64,000 nt of DNA from Acidobacteriota bacterium (lineage in GTDB: Bacteria > Acidobacteriota > Blastocatellia > Pyrinomonadales > Pyrinomonadaceae): contig JAHBSM010000001.1 of the NCBI GenBank assembly GCA_019639115.1, positions 186,001 to 250,000 of the forward strand, written 5' to 3'. Shown here one piece after another: positions 16,412 through 25,077 of the stretch. The translations under genes were made by a program, and so were the position numbers. How positions within the stretch are numbered: position 1 is the first letter of the stretch; the number at the start of each line of letters is the position of its first letter. The notes beneath the pieces were generated by a model, which saw only the letters and a program-made list of their open reading frames with translations, was not told the DNA's origin and did no database searches.

Positions 16412-16804
16412 ATGCACGAGCAACTCGTATCCTGTCCGAGCTGTTACACCCAGAACGCGGCGAACGCAGGCCGCTGTACGAACTGCGGATTTATACTGCC
16501 CGTACAGCCGATGCCGATGCAGCCGATGGGAGCGCCGGGAGCTAAGCCGCCCGGAGCCGACAAAAAGATAGCCGCCGGGCTCTGCGGCATCCTGTTGAAC
16601 GGGCTCGGTGTCCATAAGTTCATTCTCGGCTACAACACCGAGGGGATAATCATGCTCGTCACATACATTGTCGGACTGTTCCTCTGCGGCATTCCTTCGC
16701 TGATCGTGGCCGTGATAGGCCTGATCGAAGGCATTATGTACTTGACGAAATCCGACGAGGAATTCTCAAACACGTACATTCTCAATAAAAAGCCCTGGTT
16801 CTGA
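16412..16804 (+). CDS. TM2 domain protein with N-terminal zinc ribbon
   Basis: 130 residues with a strong Shine-Dalgarno (AAGGAGAAAA). An N-terminal zinc ribbon has C8, C11, C22 and C25 (CPSC and CTNC). A Pro/Met-rich linker follows, then the TM2 domain: KKIAAGLCGILLNGLGVHKF, a DxF-like hairpin motif variant, and two membrane helices separated by LFLCGIPS. The cellular role of such bacterial TM2 proteins is not known. It lies between the channel gene and ribE with very short gaps (18 and 4 bases), so all may be co-transcribed. Confidence 0.88.
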   Translation: MHEQLVSCPSCYTQNAANAGRCTNCGFILPVQPMPMQPMGAPGAKPPGADKKIAAGLCGILLNGLGVHKFILGYNTEGIIMLVTYIVGLFLCGIPSLIVAVIGLIEGIMYLTKSDEEFSNTYILNKKPWF

Positions 16805-16808
16805 TCTT

Positions 16809-17417
16809 GTGTTCACCGGTTTGATCGAAGAACTCGGTTCGATCGCGGCCCGCACCGACCATCAGGCCGGTGCCCGCATCATGGTAGCTGCGTCTTTCGG
16901 CGAGAAGGGGCTGTCGAGCGGTGATTCTGTGGCGGTCAACGGCGTTTGCCTGACCGCTCTGGATATCACTTCGAACGGGTTCTCGGCCGATCTGTCGCCT
17001 GAAACGCTCCAACGGACCACACTCGACCGTTTGAGTGTGGGTTCTCGTGTCAATTTGGAACGCGCCGTCACACCTTCGACCAGGCTCGGGGGCCACATCG
17101 TGCAAGGCCACGTTGACGCTTGCGGATCATTCCGGGGAGCCCGCAGCGAAGGCGAATTCTTCACAGTAACGGTAGGATTTCCGCCGGAGCTTTCGCGGTA
17201 TCTCGTAGAAAAAGGATCTGTCGCAGTCAACGGCATCAGCCTCACGGTCGCTGCACTTCGTGAAGCCGAGTTCGATATAGCGGTCATTCCAAAGACTTGG
17301 GAAGCCACGGACCTCTCCTCGCTGTCGCCCGGCGATCCGGTCAATCTCGAGGTGGACGTGATCGCAAAATACGTCGAGCGTCTGCTTCAATACAGTTCCG
17401 ACCCGGCAGATCAATAA
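16809..17417 (+). CDS. ribE: Riboflavin synthase subunit alpha
   Basis: 202 residues, GTG start, opening with the signature MFTGLIEELG. Two lumazine-binding domains are visible, each with the pattern GDSVAVNGVCLTAL (first) and GSVAVNGISLTVAA (second), and HIVQGHVD marks the middle. The enzyme makes riboflavin by dismutation of two 6,7-dimethyl-8-ribityllumazine molecules. The other rib genes are not nearby. The start is only four bases after the TM2 gene, and the next gene begins three bases after its stop. Confidence 0.96.
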   Translation: MFTGLIEELGSIAARTDHQAGARIMVAASFGEKGLSSGDSVAVNGVCLTALDITSNGFSADLSPETLQRTTLDRLSVGSRVNLERAVTPSTRLGGHIVQGHVDACGSFRGARSEGEFFTVTVGFPPELSRYLVEKGSVAVNGISLTVAALREAEFDIAVIPKTWEATDLSSLSPGDPVNLEVDVIAKYVERLLQYSSDPADQ

Positions 17418-17420
17418 TCG

Positions 17421-19343
17421 ATGCTGATCTCATTTGCACTGATGGCGATCCTCTCAGTCGGCGGCGGCGCGCTTACTTACCTTTTTGTGCGCGAAGCGTC
17501 TATTCTGTGGCGGCTCGCTGCCGGGAGCATCATCGGGTCAGCTATCTTTGGCATCGCTGCTTTCATAGTGGCGTGTATCACGGGCCTGACGGGCGTCGGT
17601 GTTGCGGTCGCCTTGATCGTTGCTCTGCTTCCGCTATTTGTATTTCTTAACCGCCAAGAACGTACGCAAATGAAGCGCGAGTTCGCCCATGCGCGAGGCA
17701 AACTCGAAGGCGGAGGGCTCGCACGTGCAGGCGGGCTTGCCTTCTACGTTATCTTTTTCGTTATATTCTGGCTCTTTTTTGGGCAGACGATGTACGAGAC
17801 CGACCAGGGGATCTTTACCGGCGGCTCGCAGAATCTCGGCGATCTCCCGTTTCATCTCGGTGCGATCTACAGCTTCACCGACGGAGCCAATTTCCCGCCG
17901 CTGAATCCATCATTCGCCGGCGCTAAATTCTCGTATCCGTTCATCGCCGATCTCGTGACGGCCTGCTTCGTGCGGCTCGGAGCCGGGGTCCGCGATGCGA
18001 TGGTCGTTCAAAATTTTGTCTGGGCGTCGGCGTTACTGGTCCTGGTCGAGGCCTTTGCCCGTCGTCTTTTATCAGACCGTGCAATGGGCCGCGTTGCAGC
18101 CGCGATGCTGTTCTTGAGCGGCGGGCTTGGTTTCGTGTGGTTCTTTTCTGATCATTGGAATCAGGGCAAAGGGATATTTGACTTTCTTTGGTCGCTTCCT
18201 CGCGACTACACTATCGGCGACAATTTTCGCTGGGGAAATTCACTTGTCGTCCTCTTCATCACGCAGCGGAGCCTTTTGCTGGGCATGCCTTTGACCGTTC
18301 TTGTCCTCGATCACCTTTGGTCCGTATTCTCCGGTGACGACGACCTCAGAGTAAAGCAAAGCTCACTGATACGGTCGTGCATCGTCGGGCTGTTAGCGGG
18401 CCTGCTGCCTCTCGTTCATCTGCATAGCTTGGCGGCTCTCTTCGTGGTCACCGCCGCACTTTTTGTCATCAGGCCTGCACTCTGGCGCAATTGGTCAGCA
18501 TTCGGAGTCGGAGTATGTATCACAGCAATGCCGGCACTTATCTGGTCGGCCACGGGCAGCGCCTCCGAATCCTCGCGCTTCATCGATCTCCACTTTGGCT
18601 GGGATCGCCGCGATGCGAACGTTTTTTGGTTCTGGCTCAAGAATACCGGCATATTGATCCCTGCGGTCGCAGGTGCGATCTACCTGTATTTCCGATCCGA
18701 AAACAACAAAAGGTCGCGTGACTTGTTGTTGTTCTACGTGCCGTTCGCCCTTATCTTTTTGCTCTGTAATGTCGCAAAGTTCGCTCCGTGGGAGTGGGAC
18801 AACATCAAGCTGCTTATCTATTGGTATCTCGGTTCCGTGCCGCTCGTTGCTTATCTTGCCGTCCGCATCTGGCGGTACTCGACGGCTGCGCGAGCCGTCT
18901 CGGCCATCTTCGTGTTAACGCTCATCGCGGCCGGCTCACTCGATGTCTGGCGAACTCTTTCAGGCCAGAACCGGATAAAGGTATTCGACGCCGACGCCGT
19001 GCGTGTCGCCGAGAAGGTGAGGAGCTCGATCCCGGCCGACGCCGTGTTCTTGAATGCGCCTACCTACAATTCCGCCTCGGTGCTTACCGGCCGTCTCTCT
19101 TTCATCCGCTACACGGGACATCTCGCATCGCACGGGATCGATTTTGCCGCACGCGAGTCAGACGTACGCACTATTTACGCCGGCGGAGGTGTGGCAGAAC
19201 TCTTGCTGAAAAAAAACAACATCTCGTACGTTGTGGTATCGCCGGAGGAGCGGGCGTCGGGTTTCGTGGTGAATGAAGCATTTTTTTCTAGATTTCCGAT
19301 CGAGGCCGAATCGGGGCAATATCGCATCTATCGAGTAAAATGA
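17421..19343 (+). CDS. Large polytopic membrane protein, GT-C glycosyltransferase-like
   Basis: 640 residues with a dozen or more hydrophobic segments and a short C-terminal soluble domain. The first large exoplasmic loop contains GGSQNLGDLPFHLGAIYSF and FPPLNPSFAGAKFSYPFIAD, where the GDLPFHL acidic residue would match the DxD/ExD-type catalytic Asp of GT-C enzymes that use polyprenyl-phosphate sugars. The C-terminal region (DADAVRVAEKVRSSIPADAVFLNAPTYNSA) resembles soluble tails of PMT-like proteins. No specific family could be assigned. It overlaps no neighbour; the Agl23-type gene follows six bases after its stop, so the pair may work together in sugar transfer to lipid or protein (inference). 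Confidence 0.72.
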   Translation: MLISFALMAILSVGGGALTYLFVREASILWRLAAGSIIGSAIFGIAAFIVACITGLTGVGVAVALIVALLPLFVFLNRQERTQMKREFAHARGKLEGGGLARAGGLAFYVIFFVIFWLFFGQTMYETDQGIFTGGSQNLGDLPFHLGAIYSFTDGANFPPLNPSFAGAKFSYPFIADLVTACFVRLGAGVRDAMVVQNFVWASALLVLVEAFARRLLSDRAMGRVAAAMLFLSGGLGFVWFFSDHWNQGKGIFDFLWSLPRDYTIGDNFRWGNSLVVLFITQRSLLLGMPLTVLVLDHLWSVFSGDDDLRVKQSSLIRSCIVGLLAGLLPLVHLHSLAALFVVTAALFVIRPALWRNWSAFGVGVCITAMPALIWSATGSASESSRFIDLHFGWDRRDANVFWFWLKNTGILIPAVAGAIYLYFRSENNKRSRDLLLFYVPFALIFLLCNVAKFAPWEWDNIKLLIYWYLGSVPLVAYLAVRIWRYSTAARAVSAIFVLTLIAAGSLDVWRTLSGQNRIKVFDADAVRVAEKVRSSIPADAVFLNAPTYNSASVLTGRLSFIRYTGHLASHGIDFAARESDVRTIYAGGGVAELLLKKNNISYVVVSPEERASGFVVNEAFFSRFPIEAESGQYRIYRVK

Positions 19344-19349
19344 GGCACT

Positions 19350-21386
19350 ATGAGCAACGAGCCTACCGTTAGCACAGAAGCCGCTTCCTCCTTAACCGGC
19401 AAGGGGCCGATGTCGTCCGCCGTTTGGTATGCTTTTGCAGCAGCGATAACCGCCGCAGCGACGCTGCTCCGATTCTATGACCTGACACTCAAGCCGCTCC
19501 ACCACGACGAAGGTGTTAATGGCTGGTTCCTCACGACGTTATTCAAAGAGGGCATATACAAATACGATCCGGAGAATTATCACGGGCCGACCTTGTATTA
19601 CATTTCACTTGCCTTCGCAAAGGCATTTGGCCTAAACACATACTCGATCCGGGCGAGCGTAGCTGTATTCGGCATCCTCACGGTCGTGCTGATCTTCTGG
19701 CTGCGCAGGTATCTAGGCGATACCGGTACGCTGCTTGCCGCACTCTTCGTCTCTTTGTCGCCCGGGATGTCCTACATCTCGCGGTATTTCATTCACGAGA
19801 CGTTCTTTGTGTTCTGCAGCCTGGCTATCGTGGTTTCTGTCGTGCTGTATATCGAGCGGCGGTCCGCCGGGCCCGGAGCGATCGCCTGGTTCGGCATACT
19901 GATGTTCACGTGTTTTCTACCGTCAGCTCTTAGGGCCGCAGATCTAGTGTCGGGGCAAGGCAAATGGCTCGTTTGGACGCTGAGCGTGGTGATCGTCATT
20001 GTCGAAGCAGCACTGATCATCGTCGTCGTCAAGCTTTTGCTCGAATGGGACGCGGGCAGGCCGGTTTACCTGATCCTGGCATCAGCATCGGCGGCCTTGA
20101 TGTTCGCGACCAAAGAGACCGCATTCATTACTCTTGGCACGATGGCGATCGCCTGTGTTCTGGCCGGGTTCTGGCGCCGTTTATATAGCTCAGGCGGCGG
20201 ATCGCTTTTCAGCAGGAGATCCTTGATGATCGTGAGCGCCGCTGCCGCCGTCGCGGCGTTGGCTGCGAGTCCGTGGCTGGCCGAGGGCGGACGTTGGCTC
20301 TATGAGAATTTTCTCGGTTCGGGAAAGGTGCAGGAACCGTTCGTCTTCTATTCGATCATCACGTTGATGACCGTTACGGTCGCGGCTTGGTACGTTCATA
20401 TCTATTATGCCGCTGACCCAACGGAGCACGCGTGGGCTGAGCCGGCGGAACTCACGTTCGGCCGGTTCAGGGCCGCGATCGGATCCGGTGCTGACCGCAT
20501 CCTGATAATTGCTGCCGCTGCGGCCGCATTCGTGTACGTTTTCGTCGTATTTTTCTCGTCGTATTTTACCTACGCGGACGGCGTAAAAAAGGCGTTCGAG
20601 GCATACGCCTATTGGACAAAGACCGGCACAAAGGATCACACGCAGAATGGGCTTCTCGGATACGTAAAATGGGGTATGAAGGTCGAGTCCCCGATCCTGC
20701 TGCTCTCAGCCCTAGGCTGTCTGATCGCGTTCGCACGGCCGATAAGACGATTTGCGGTCTTTACCGCACTTTGGGCGATCGGGCTTTTTCTCGCTTATAC
20801 CTTGATCAGTTATAAAACGCCGTGGCTGGCGATCAGTTTTATATTGCCAATGTGCCTCATTGCAGGGTACGGGATAGGAGAGTTAGTAGGCTCGCGCAGG
20901 ATGCCGGTACGAGCCTTGGGGGCCGTCCTCGCCTTATTGGCGTGCGGGGTACTGTCGTATCAGACTTATAGCCTGAACTTTGTCCGATACGACGATGAGG
21001 AAATGGCTTATGTTTACGCCCACAGCAAACGCGGAATGATCGAACTCGTTGAGAGGATCGACCATTACGCGAAAAAGAGCCCTAAAGGCATGAACGCGAC
21101 GATCGAGATCGTCTCGCCCGACTACTGGCCGCTTACGTGGTATCTTAAGGATTACCCGAACGCCAATTTCTTCGGTTCGCTGATCGACGTAAATGCGTCT
21201 GAGATGATCATTGCAAAGAAGAATGACCAGGATACCGCCGTGATACAGCGATACGCGGCTCATTACCGGCTTGCGGGGATATATCCGCTCCGTCCGGGAG
21301 TAGAACTAATACTGCTCGTGCGGCGTGACCTCGCCGACAATGACGCGGCCGAGGTCTATCGCGTGCTCGAGTATCAGACGAAATGA
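19350..21386 (+). CDS. TIGR03663 family protein (flippase activity-associated Agl23-like)
   Basis: 678 residues. The first exoplasmic loop has LKPLHHDEGVNGWF, then YDPENYHGPTLYYISLA, the hallmark of TIGR03663 proteins, which belong to the GT-C/PMT superfamily; the HHDE acid is the probable catalytic residue. Roughly 12 membrane helices follow, and a soluble C-terminal domain (TIEIVSPDYWPLTWYLKDYPNANFFG) is typical of the family. Archaeal members are linked to protein glycosylation loci, but the bacterial function is unproven. Two poorly conserved hydrophilic insertions occur between helices. It is probably translated from one mRNA with the preceding large membrane protein. Confidence 0.85.
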   Translation: MSNEPTVSTEAASSLTGKGPMSSAVWYAFAAAITAAATLLRFYDLTLKPLHHDEGVNGWFLTTLFKEGIYKYDPENYHGPTLYYISLAFAKAFGLNTYSIRASVAVFGILTVVLIFWLRRYLGDTGTLLAALFVSLSPGMSYISRYFIHETFFVFCSLAIVVSVVLYIERRSAGPGAIAWFGILMFTCFLPSALRAADLVSGQGKWLVWTLSVVIVIVEAALIIVVVKLLLEWDAGRPVYLILASASAALMFATKETAFITLGTMAIACVLAGFWRRLYSSGGGSLFSRRSLMIVSAAAAVAALAASPWLAEGGRWLYENFLGSGKVQEPFVFYSIITLMTVTVAAWYVHIYYAADPTEHAWAEPAELTFGRFRAAIGSGADRILIIAAAAAAFVYVFVVFFSSYFTYADGVKKAFEAYAYWTKTGTKDHTQNGLLGYVKWGMKVESPILLLSALGCLIAFARPIRRFAVFTALWAIGLFLAYTLISYKTPWLAISFILPMCLIAGYGIGELVGSRRMPVRALGAVLALLACGVLSYQTYSLNFVRYDDEEMAYVYAHSKRGMIELVERIDHYAKKSPKGMNATIEIVSPDYWPLTWYLKDYPNANFFGSLIDVNASEMIIAKKNDQDTAVIQRYAAHYRLAGIYPLRPGVELILLVRRDLADNDAAEVYRVLEYQTK

Positions 21387-21423
21387 CCGCCGGCCCGATC
21401 TGCGGCCGTCGAATGGAGCTCCA

Positions 21424-22710
21424 ATGATAAAGAGATCGATACTTCTGTTAGCAGTTCTGATCGCCTCGCAGCCGGCGATCGCATTTGACCTTTCAGGCGA
21501 CGTGGACGCAGCCGCCCGCAAAGTACTGCCAAGAGTTATCGAATGGCGGCGTTACCTGCACCAGAATCCGGAGCTTTCCAATCGCGAATACAACACCTCG
21601 CGGATGGTGGCCGAAGAGCTCAAGAAGCTCGGCCTCGAGGTAAGGACGGGGATCGCTAAGACGGGCGTGGTCGGCATATTGCGAAGCGGAAGGCCGGGCC
21701 CCGTGATAGGACTCAGGGCCGATATGGATGCCCTGCCGGTCACTGAACGCGTTGACATACCATTCAGATCGACCGTCACGACTGAGTTCAACGGACAGAA
21801 GGTCGGGGTGATGCATGCGTGCGGACATGATACACACGTCGCAATCCTGCTGGGTGCGGCGACCGTTCTATCGCAAATGAAAGATAAGCTGAACGGCACG
21901 GTCGTTTTTATCTTTCAGCCGGCTGAGGAAGGAGCACCCGCAGGCGAGGAAGGCGGAGCAGACCTGATGGTCAAAGAAGGAGTCATGGACGATCCGAAGA
22001 TCGATGCGATATTCGGGCTCCATATAAACGCCCAGACGCCATCAGGAACTATAGGTTATCGCCGCGGCGGATTCATGGCGGCAAGCGATTGGTTCACTAT
22101 CAAGGTACACGGCCGGCAATCGCACGGAGCGTATCCCTGGCGTTCGATCGACCCGATAGCCGCAGCATCCCAGATCTACATCGGCCTGCAAATGATCGTC
22201 TCGCGGCAAAGCGAATTGACGCGGTCACCCGTGGTGATCACCGTGGGACGGATCAATGCGGGCATTCGCGAGAATATCATCCCGGAGGAACTCACTATGG
22301 CGGGAACTATCCGGACTCTCGATACTTCTGTCCAGGATGATGTTCATTCCAAGATCCGCCGAACCGTCACGGGCATAGCGGAGAGTTTGGGAGCGACCGC
22401 TGAGGTCGAGATCCAGAAGCGGACACCAGTCACTTTTAATACTCCGGCGCTTGTGGACAAGGCACTTCCATCGCTTGAGCGGTCGGCAGGCAAAGCGAAT
22501 GTACGTGAGATCAACTGGGTGACCGGCGCCGAGGATTTTGCCTATTACGGGACCAAGGCTCCGGCTTTCTTCTTTTATCTCGGCGGATTGCCGGCAGGCA
22601 AGGACCCGGCTACGGCAGGAGATCACCATACGCCTGGATTCTATGTTGACGACAGCAGGCTGGACGTTGGCGTAAAGGCGTTCTGCAATATGGTGTTCGA
22701 CTACAAATAG
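21424..22710 (+). CDS. Exported M20 family amidohydrolase/carboxypeptidase
   Basis: 428 residues from the ATG at 21424 (GGAG upstream). A signal peptide (residues 1-20, ending in ...QPAIAF) precedes the catalytic domain. The metal motifs of the M20D (IAA-amino acid hydrolase/hippuricase/aminoacylase) subfamily are present: GLRADMDALPV, HACGHDTHVA, FQPAEEG, FGLHIN, and TGAEDFAYY near the C-terminus. The lid/dimerisation domain begins with GGFMAASDWFTIKVHGRQSHGAYPW. It hydrolyses N-acyl amino acids or peptides in the periplasm. A hairpin directly follows the stop. Confidence 0.93.
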   Translation: MIKRSILLLAVLIASQPAIAFDLSGDVDAAARKVLPRVIEWRRYLHQNPELSNREYNTSRMVAEELKKLGLEVRTGIAKTGVVGILRSGRPGPVIGLRADMDALPVTERVDIPFRSTVTTEFNGQKVGVMHACGHDTHVAILLGAATVLSQMKDKLNGTVVFIFQPAEEGAPAGEEGGADLMVKEGVMDDPKIDAIFGLHINAQTPSGTIGYRRGGFMAASDWFTIKVHGRQSHGAYPWRSIDPIAAASQIYIGLQMIVSRQSELTRSPVVITVGRINAGIRENIIPEELTMAGTIRTLDTSVQDDVHSKIRRTVTGIAESLGATAEVEIQKRTPVTFNTPALVDKALPSLERSAGKANVREINWVTGAEDFAYYGTKAPAFFFYLGGLPAGKDPATAGDHHTPGFYVDDSRLDVGVKAFCNMVFDYK

Positions 22711-22736
22711 AATGCGGGGCCGACGGGCCCCGCATT
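22711..22736. terminator. Strong hairpin between convergent M20 hydrolase and dps genes
   Basis: Perfect 11-bp stem AATGCGGGGCC / GGCCCCGCATT with a four-base loop (GACG), starting at the base after the M20 stop codon. No U-tract follows on either strand, so it is either a bidirectional terminator of a U-poor type or an mRNA 3'-end stabiliser. Confidence 0.6.
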
Positions 22737-22757
22737 GGCGATCAGATCAAGCAGCAC

Positions 22758-23234
22758 TTACGACTGCTGATGAGATTCGACGAACCACAGAAGCTTGTCG
22801 ATATTCCTGGAAATGCCGGTCAGCAGGTCGGCCGTGTCTGCGTCGCCGATCTCGTCAGCCTGGGCTATATCCGCTCTTACTTTTTTCCCGAAATCAGCAA
22901 GCACGTTCGACAGAGCCTCTACATGGTCGGCTCCGTCCGTTATCTCGAGGGGATATTCTGTCAGTGAGGAGTTCTGTGCGGCGACCCGAACTGTGCCGTT
23001 AGCCGTGCCGCCGAGCGTGGTTATCCGCTCGGCGATATCGTCAACCACAGGTTCGAGCTCAGTCGCTACTCGATCGAACAACTCGTGAAGGGCGATGAAG
23101 TTCATTCCTTTCACGTTCCAATGGGCCTGTTTCGCCTGCGATCTGAGGTCTGCGGCATCGGCCAGACGCTGGCTAAGCATCTCTGTGAGACTCTCGCGTT
23201 TCTCTCTGGCTATATCGATTTTCGTATTATGCAT
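22758..23234 (-). CDS. dps: Dps family DNA-binding/ferritin-like protein
   Basis: 158 residues. The ferroxidase residues align with E. coli Dps in spacing: H38, H50, D54, D65 and E69 (E. coli H51, H63, D67, D78, E82), and AHWNVKG is the family signature. Dps assembles a dodecamer that oxidises Fe2+ with H2O2 and stores iron, protecting DNA. There is no long Lys-rich N-terminal DNA-binding tail, only MHNTKIDIAREKR. The promoter carries a perfect PerR/Fur-like palindrome, so expression is likely induced by peroxide or iron change. It converges with the M20 gene. Confidence 0.94.
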   Translation of the reverse strand: MHNTKIDIAREKRESLTEMLSQRLADAADLRSQAKQAHWNVKGMNFIALHELFDRVATELEPVVDDIAERITTLGGTANGTVRVAAQNSSLTEYPLEITDGADHVEALSNVLADFGKKVRADIAQADEIGDADTADLLTGISRNIDKLLWFVESHQQS

Positions 23235-23250
23235 ATTTACCGCCCTTTAT

Positions 23251-23290
23251 GATTTAGAATTATTCTAAATCAAATACTGGAAAAAGTCAA
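23251..23290 (-). promoter_or_regulatory. dps promoter with perfect PerR/Fur-like operator over the -10
   Basis: On the minus strand TTGACT (23285-23290) and TAGAAT (23262-23267) are separated by 17 bases. A perfect inverted repeat with 10-bp arms (GATTTAGAAT and ATTCTAAATC) around one central T covers 23251-23271 and includes the whole -10. Its core, TTAGAAT-T-ATTCTAA, is a 7-1-7 site like the PerR box (TTATAATnATTATAA). A Fur-family repressor bound here would block transcription. No fur or perR gene lies in the window. Confidence 0.82.
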
Positions 23291-23292
23291 TG

Positions 23293-23991
23293 CTATCGCG
23301 AGTCTATGCCGGCTGCCGGCTGGGGCCTAGCGCCTGTGGCGGGATTGTTTGACATGCCGCTGCCGCGAAACAGCGGCGTAAAGATCCAATTGGAGCAGTT
23401 CTCGATACCGTAATAGGCGATGACCGACTTTGCCCGGCTCTTGCTGGCGACGCCAATGAATGGCGCGTTCTCCGTTTGGGATTCGAAGTCAGTGTCGTCC
23501 GGTTCGTCGTCGGACTCACCGGCCTGGGTATTGAGAGAATTAACGATGACTATCGCATATCGGTCGAACGTTTGGCTCGGATTCGACGGAAGCAGGCCGC
23601 GATTGTAGTCCTGAACGCGCTTAGCAAATGCCGCGAGTGTTCTGGGTTCAGCTCTGATCAGGCGCCATTTACCGTCGTCGCTCAGCGGATCTACCGCCGC
23701 CGACGCCCTCAGGATCATTCTTTTTTTGGTATCCTGCGGCAAGCCTTCGAGGAGATCATCCAGCGAATTCGGGAGCTTAGACCCGCGATAGAATTCGACG
23801 TACTGCCGGATCGCCTCTGCGACCTCTTCGCCGCGGCGTATGGCCTCGAGTTCCTTTTCACGCTGGATCTCTTGCTGGATAGACGGAGCGACAGCAAGGA
23901 GAGCAACGGCGATAAGGGCCATGACCGCCATGACGGCGAGCAGCGTCATACCGGACTCGCGGCAATTCTCGTTAGAAACCGTCGCCGTCAT
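23293..23991 (-). CDS. Type II secretion/type IV pilus pseudopilin-like protein
   Basis: 232 residues from the ATG at 23989-23991, which has AAGGA about ten bases upstream; an earlier ATG at 24015 would also be in frame. A prepilin-type site CRESG|MTLLAVMAVMALIAVALLAV (residues about 10-35) precedes an amphipathic helix (EIQREKELEAIRRGEEVAEAIRQYV), the standard N-terminal alpha-helix of pseudopilins. The usual Glu at position +5 of the mature protein is absent: A occurs there. The C-terminal half is polar. It is the last gene of a pilN-pilO-pilP-like cluster, with a start that overlaps the preceding stop by 20 bases. Function as a minor pseudopilin is inferred from structure and neighbours. 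Confidence 0.82.
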   Translation of the reverse strand: MTATVSNENCRESGMTLLAVMAVMALIAVALLAVAPSIQQEIQREKELEAIRRGEEVAEAIRQYVEFYRGSKLPNSLDDLLEGLPQDTKKRMILRASAAVDPLSDDGKWRLIRAEPRTLAAFAKRVQDYNRGLLPSNPSQTFDRYAIVIVNSLNTQAGESDDEPDDTDFESQTENAPFIGVASKSRAKSVIAYYGIENCSNWIFTPLFRGSGMSNNPATGARPQPAAGIDSR

Positions 23992-25072
23992 CGTCAACGT
24001 CCTTCTTCGGGTCATTCGGCGGCCGCTGAGGAGTAGGTATCGGTGCCCGCGGAATGTTGCTCGGAATGCCCGGAATGTCGCCCGGCGGTATATTGCCCGG
24101 CTGCATAGGCCGGAAACCGGGGTCGTTCGGGTTCACACCGCTGCCGGGGAATCCGCCGGGCCCAAATCCCGGTGCCGTGGCGGGACCACCCGTTGCAGTC
24201 CCGGGAGCGGCCTGCGATATCGCTATACGATGTTTGAATCCAAGCGTCGTGTCCTCAAACAGGGCCTCTGCGGGCGTCAGCCGTATCAACCGGAAACGGC
24301 CTCCGACAATATCATTGAGCCTGGCTGCTGTAGGCAGAGGCTTGTTGGATTCCATGAAATAACCTGTGTCATTATTGAACCGCTTACGCCCGATCATGCC
24401 GATATATTGGAAACCGGGCCGCGGGGGAGCCATTATCGATAGTATGAACTGATTCGAATACTTCGTGCCGTCCGGCAACTGCACGATGATCTGGCGTGGT
24501 CCTTCGGTCGCGATCATGTTGGCCGGTATGTCAGCAAATAACTTTTGAGCGTTTACAAAGGTCGTCGGGAATTCAGTTTGATTGAAATAGATGCGGGCGC
24601 CCGGTTCGAACCGGTCTCCGTTCACCTCTAACCTGAATCCGTTTTGGCCCGCATAGACGGTCTGCGGATTGACATAACCTAGCAGGAACGCCGGCGGCGG
24701 TGTCGGCGACGGGGTTTTGATCGGCGGCGTAACGACAGGCGTCGGGCTATACGGCGTCGGCGGCGGCGGTTCGTAAAAGGCGAAGATATTTCGACCCGGA
24801 TCGGGCGCTCCCAGTCCACCCGGCCGGTAGTCGATCGGAGTGGTGACGTCGATGAAGTTCTGCTCGTCAGCAGTCGGAAGCCGCGCTTCGATCCGATCGG
24901 ACGGCGAGGCATTCGGCTTCGGCGTCGGAGTAGGCTTGACCGCGGCCGCCGAACTTCCGCCGAAGAGTCCTCGGCCAAATGCAAAATAAAGCGCCAAGAC
25001 AGCCACCAGCCCCAGCACGATCGCCGCGATGAGCTTTTTCTGTTCGCTTGATCTGTTTGCGGTAGTCGCCAT
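23972..25072 (-). CDS. PilP-like/IPT-domain periplasmic protein with Pro-rich linkers
   Basis: 366 residues. A single membrane anchor (about 12-33) follows a short basic N-terminus, then a long TP/PP-rich linker (TPTPKPNASPSD, PPPPTPYSPTPVV). The central part (about 130-215, YVNPQTVYAGQNGFRLEVNGDRF ... GTKYSNQFIL) resembles an IPT/TIG fold. A further domain (GFQYIGMIGRKRFNNDTGYFM ... RLIRLTPAEALFEDTTLGFKHRI) has the beta-rich pattern of PilP-like/GspC-type proteins. The C-terminus is Gly/Pro-rich. By position in the pilN-pilO cluster it would link the inner-membrane platform with the secretin, but the secretin pilQ is not here. Confidence 0.66.
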   Translation of the reverse strand: MATTANRSSEQKKLIAAIVLGLVAVLALYFAFGRGLFGGSSAAAVKPTPTPKPNASPSDRIEARLPTADEQNFIDVTTPIDYRPGGLGAPDPGRNIFAFYEPPPPTPYSPTPVVTPPIKTPSPTPPPAFLLGYVNPQTVYAGQNGFRLEVNGDRFEPGARIYFNQTEFPTTFVNAQKLFADIPANMIATEGPRQIIVQLPDGTKYSNQFILSIMAPPRPGFQYIGMIGRKRFNNDTGYFMESNKPLPTAARLNDIVGGRFRLIRLTPAEALFEDTTLGFKHRIAISQAAPGTATGGPATAPGFGPGGFPGSGVNPNDPGFRPMQPGNIPPGDIPGIPSNIPRAPIPTPQRPPNDPKKDVDDDGDGF

Positions 25073-25077
25073 CGTAA

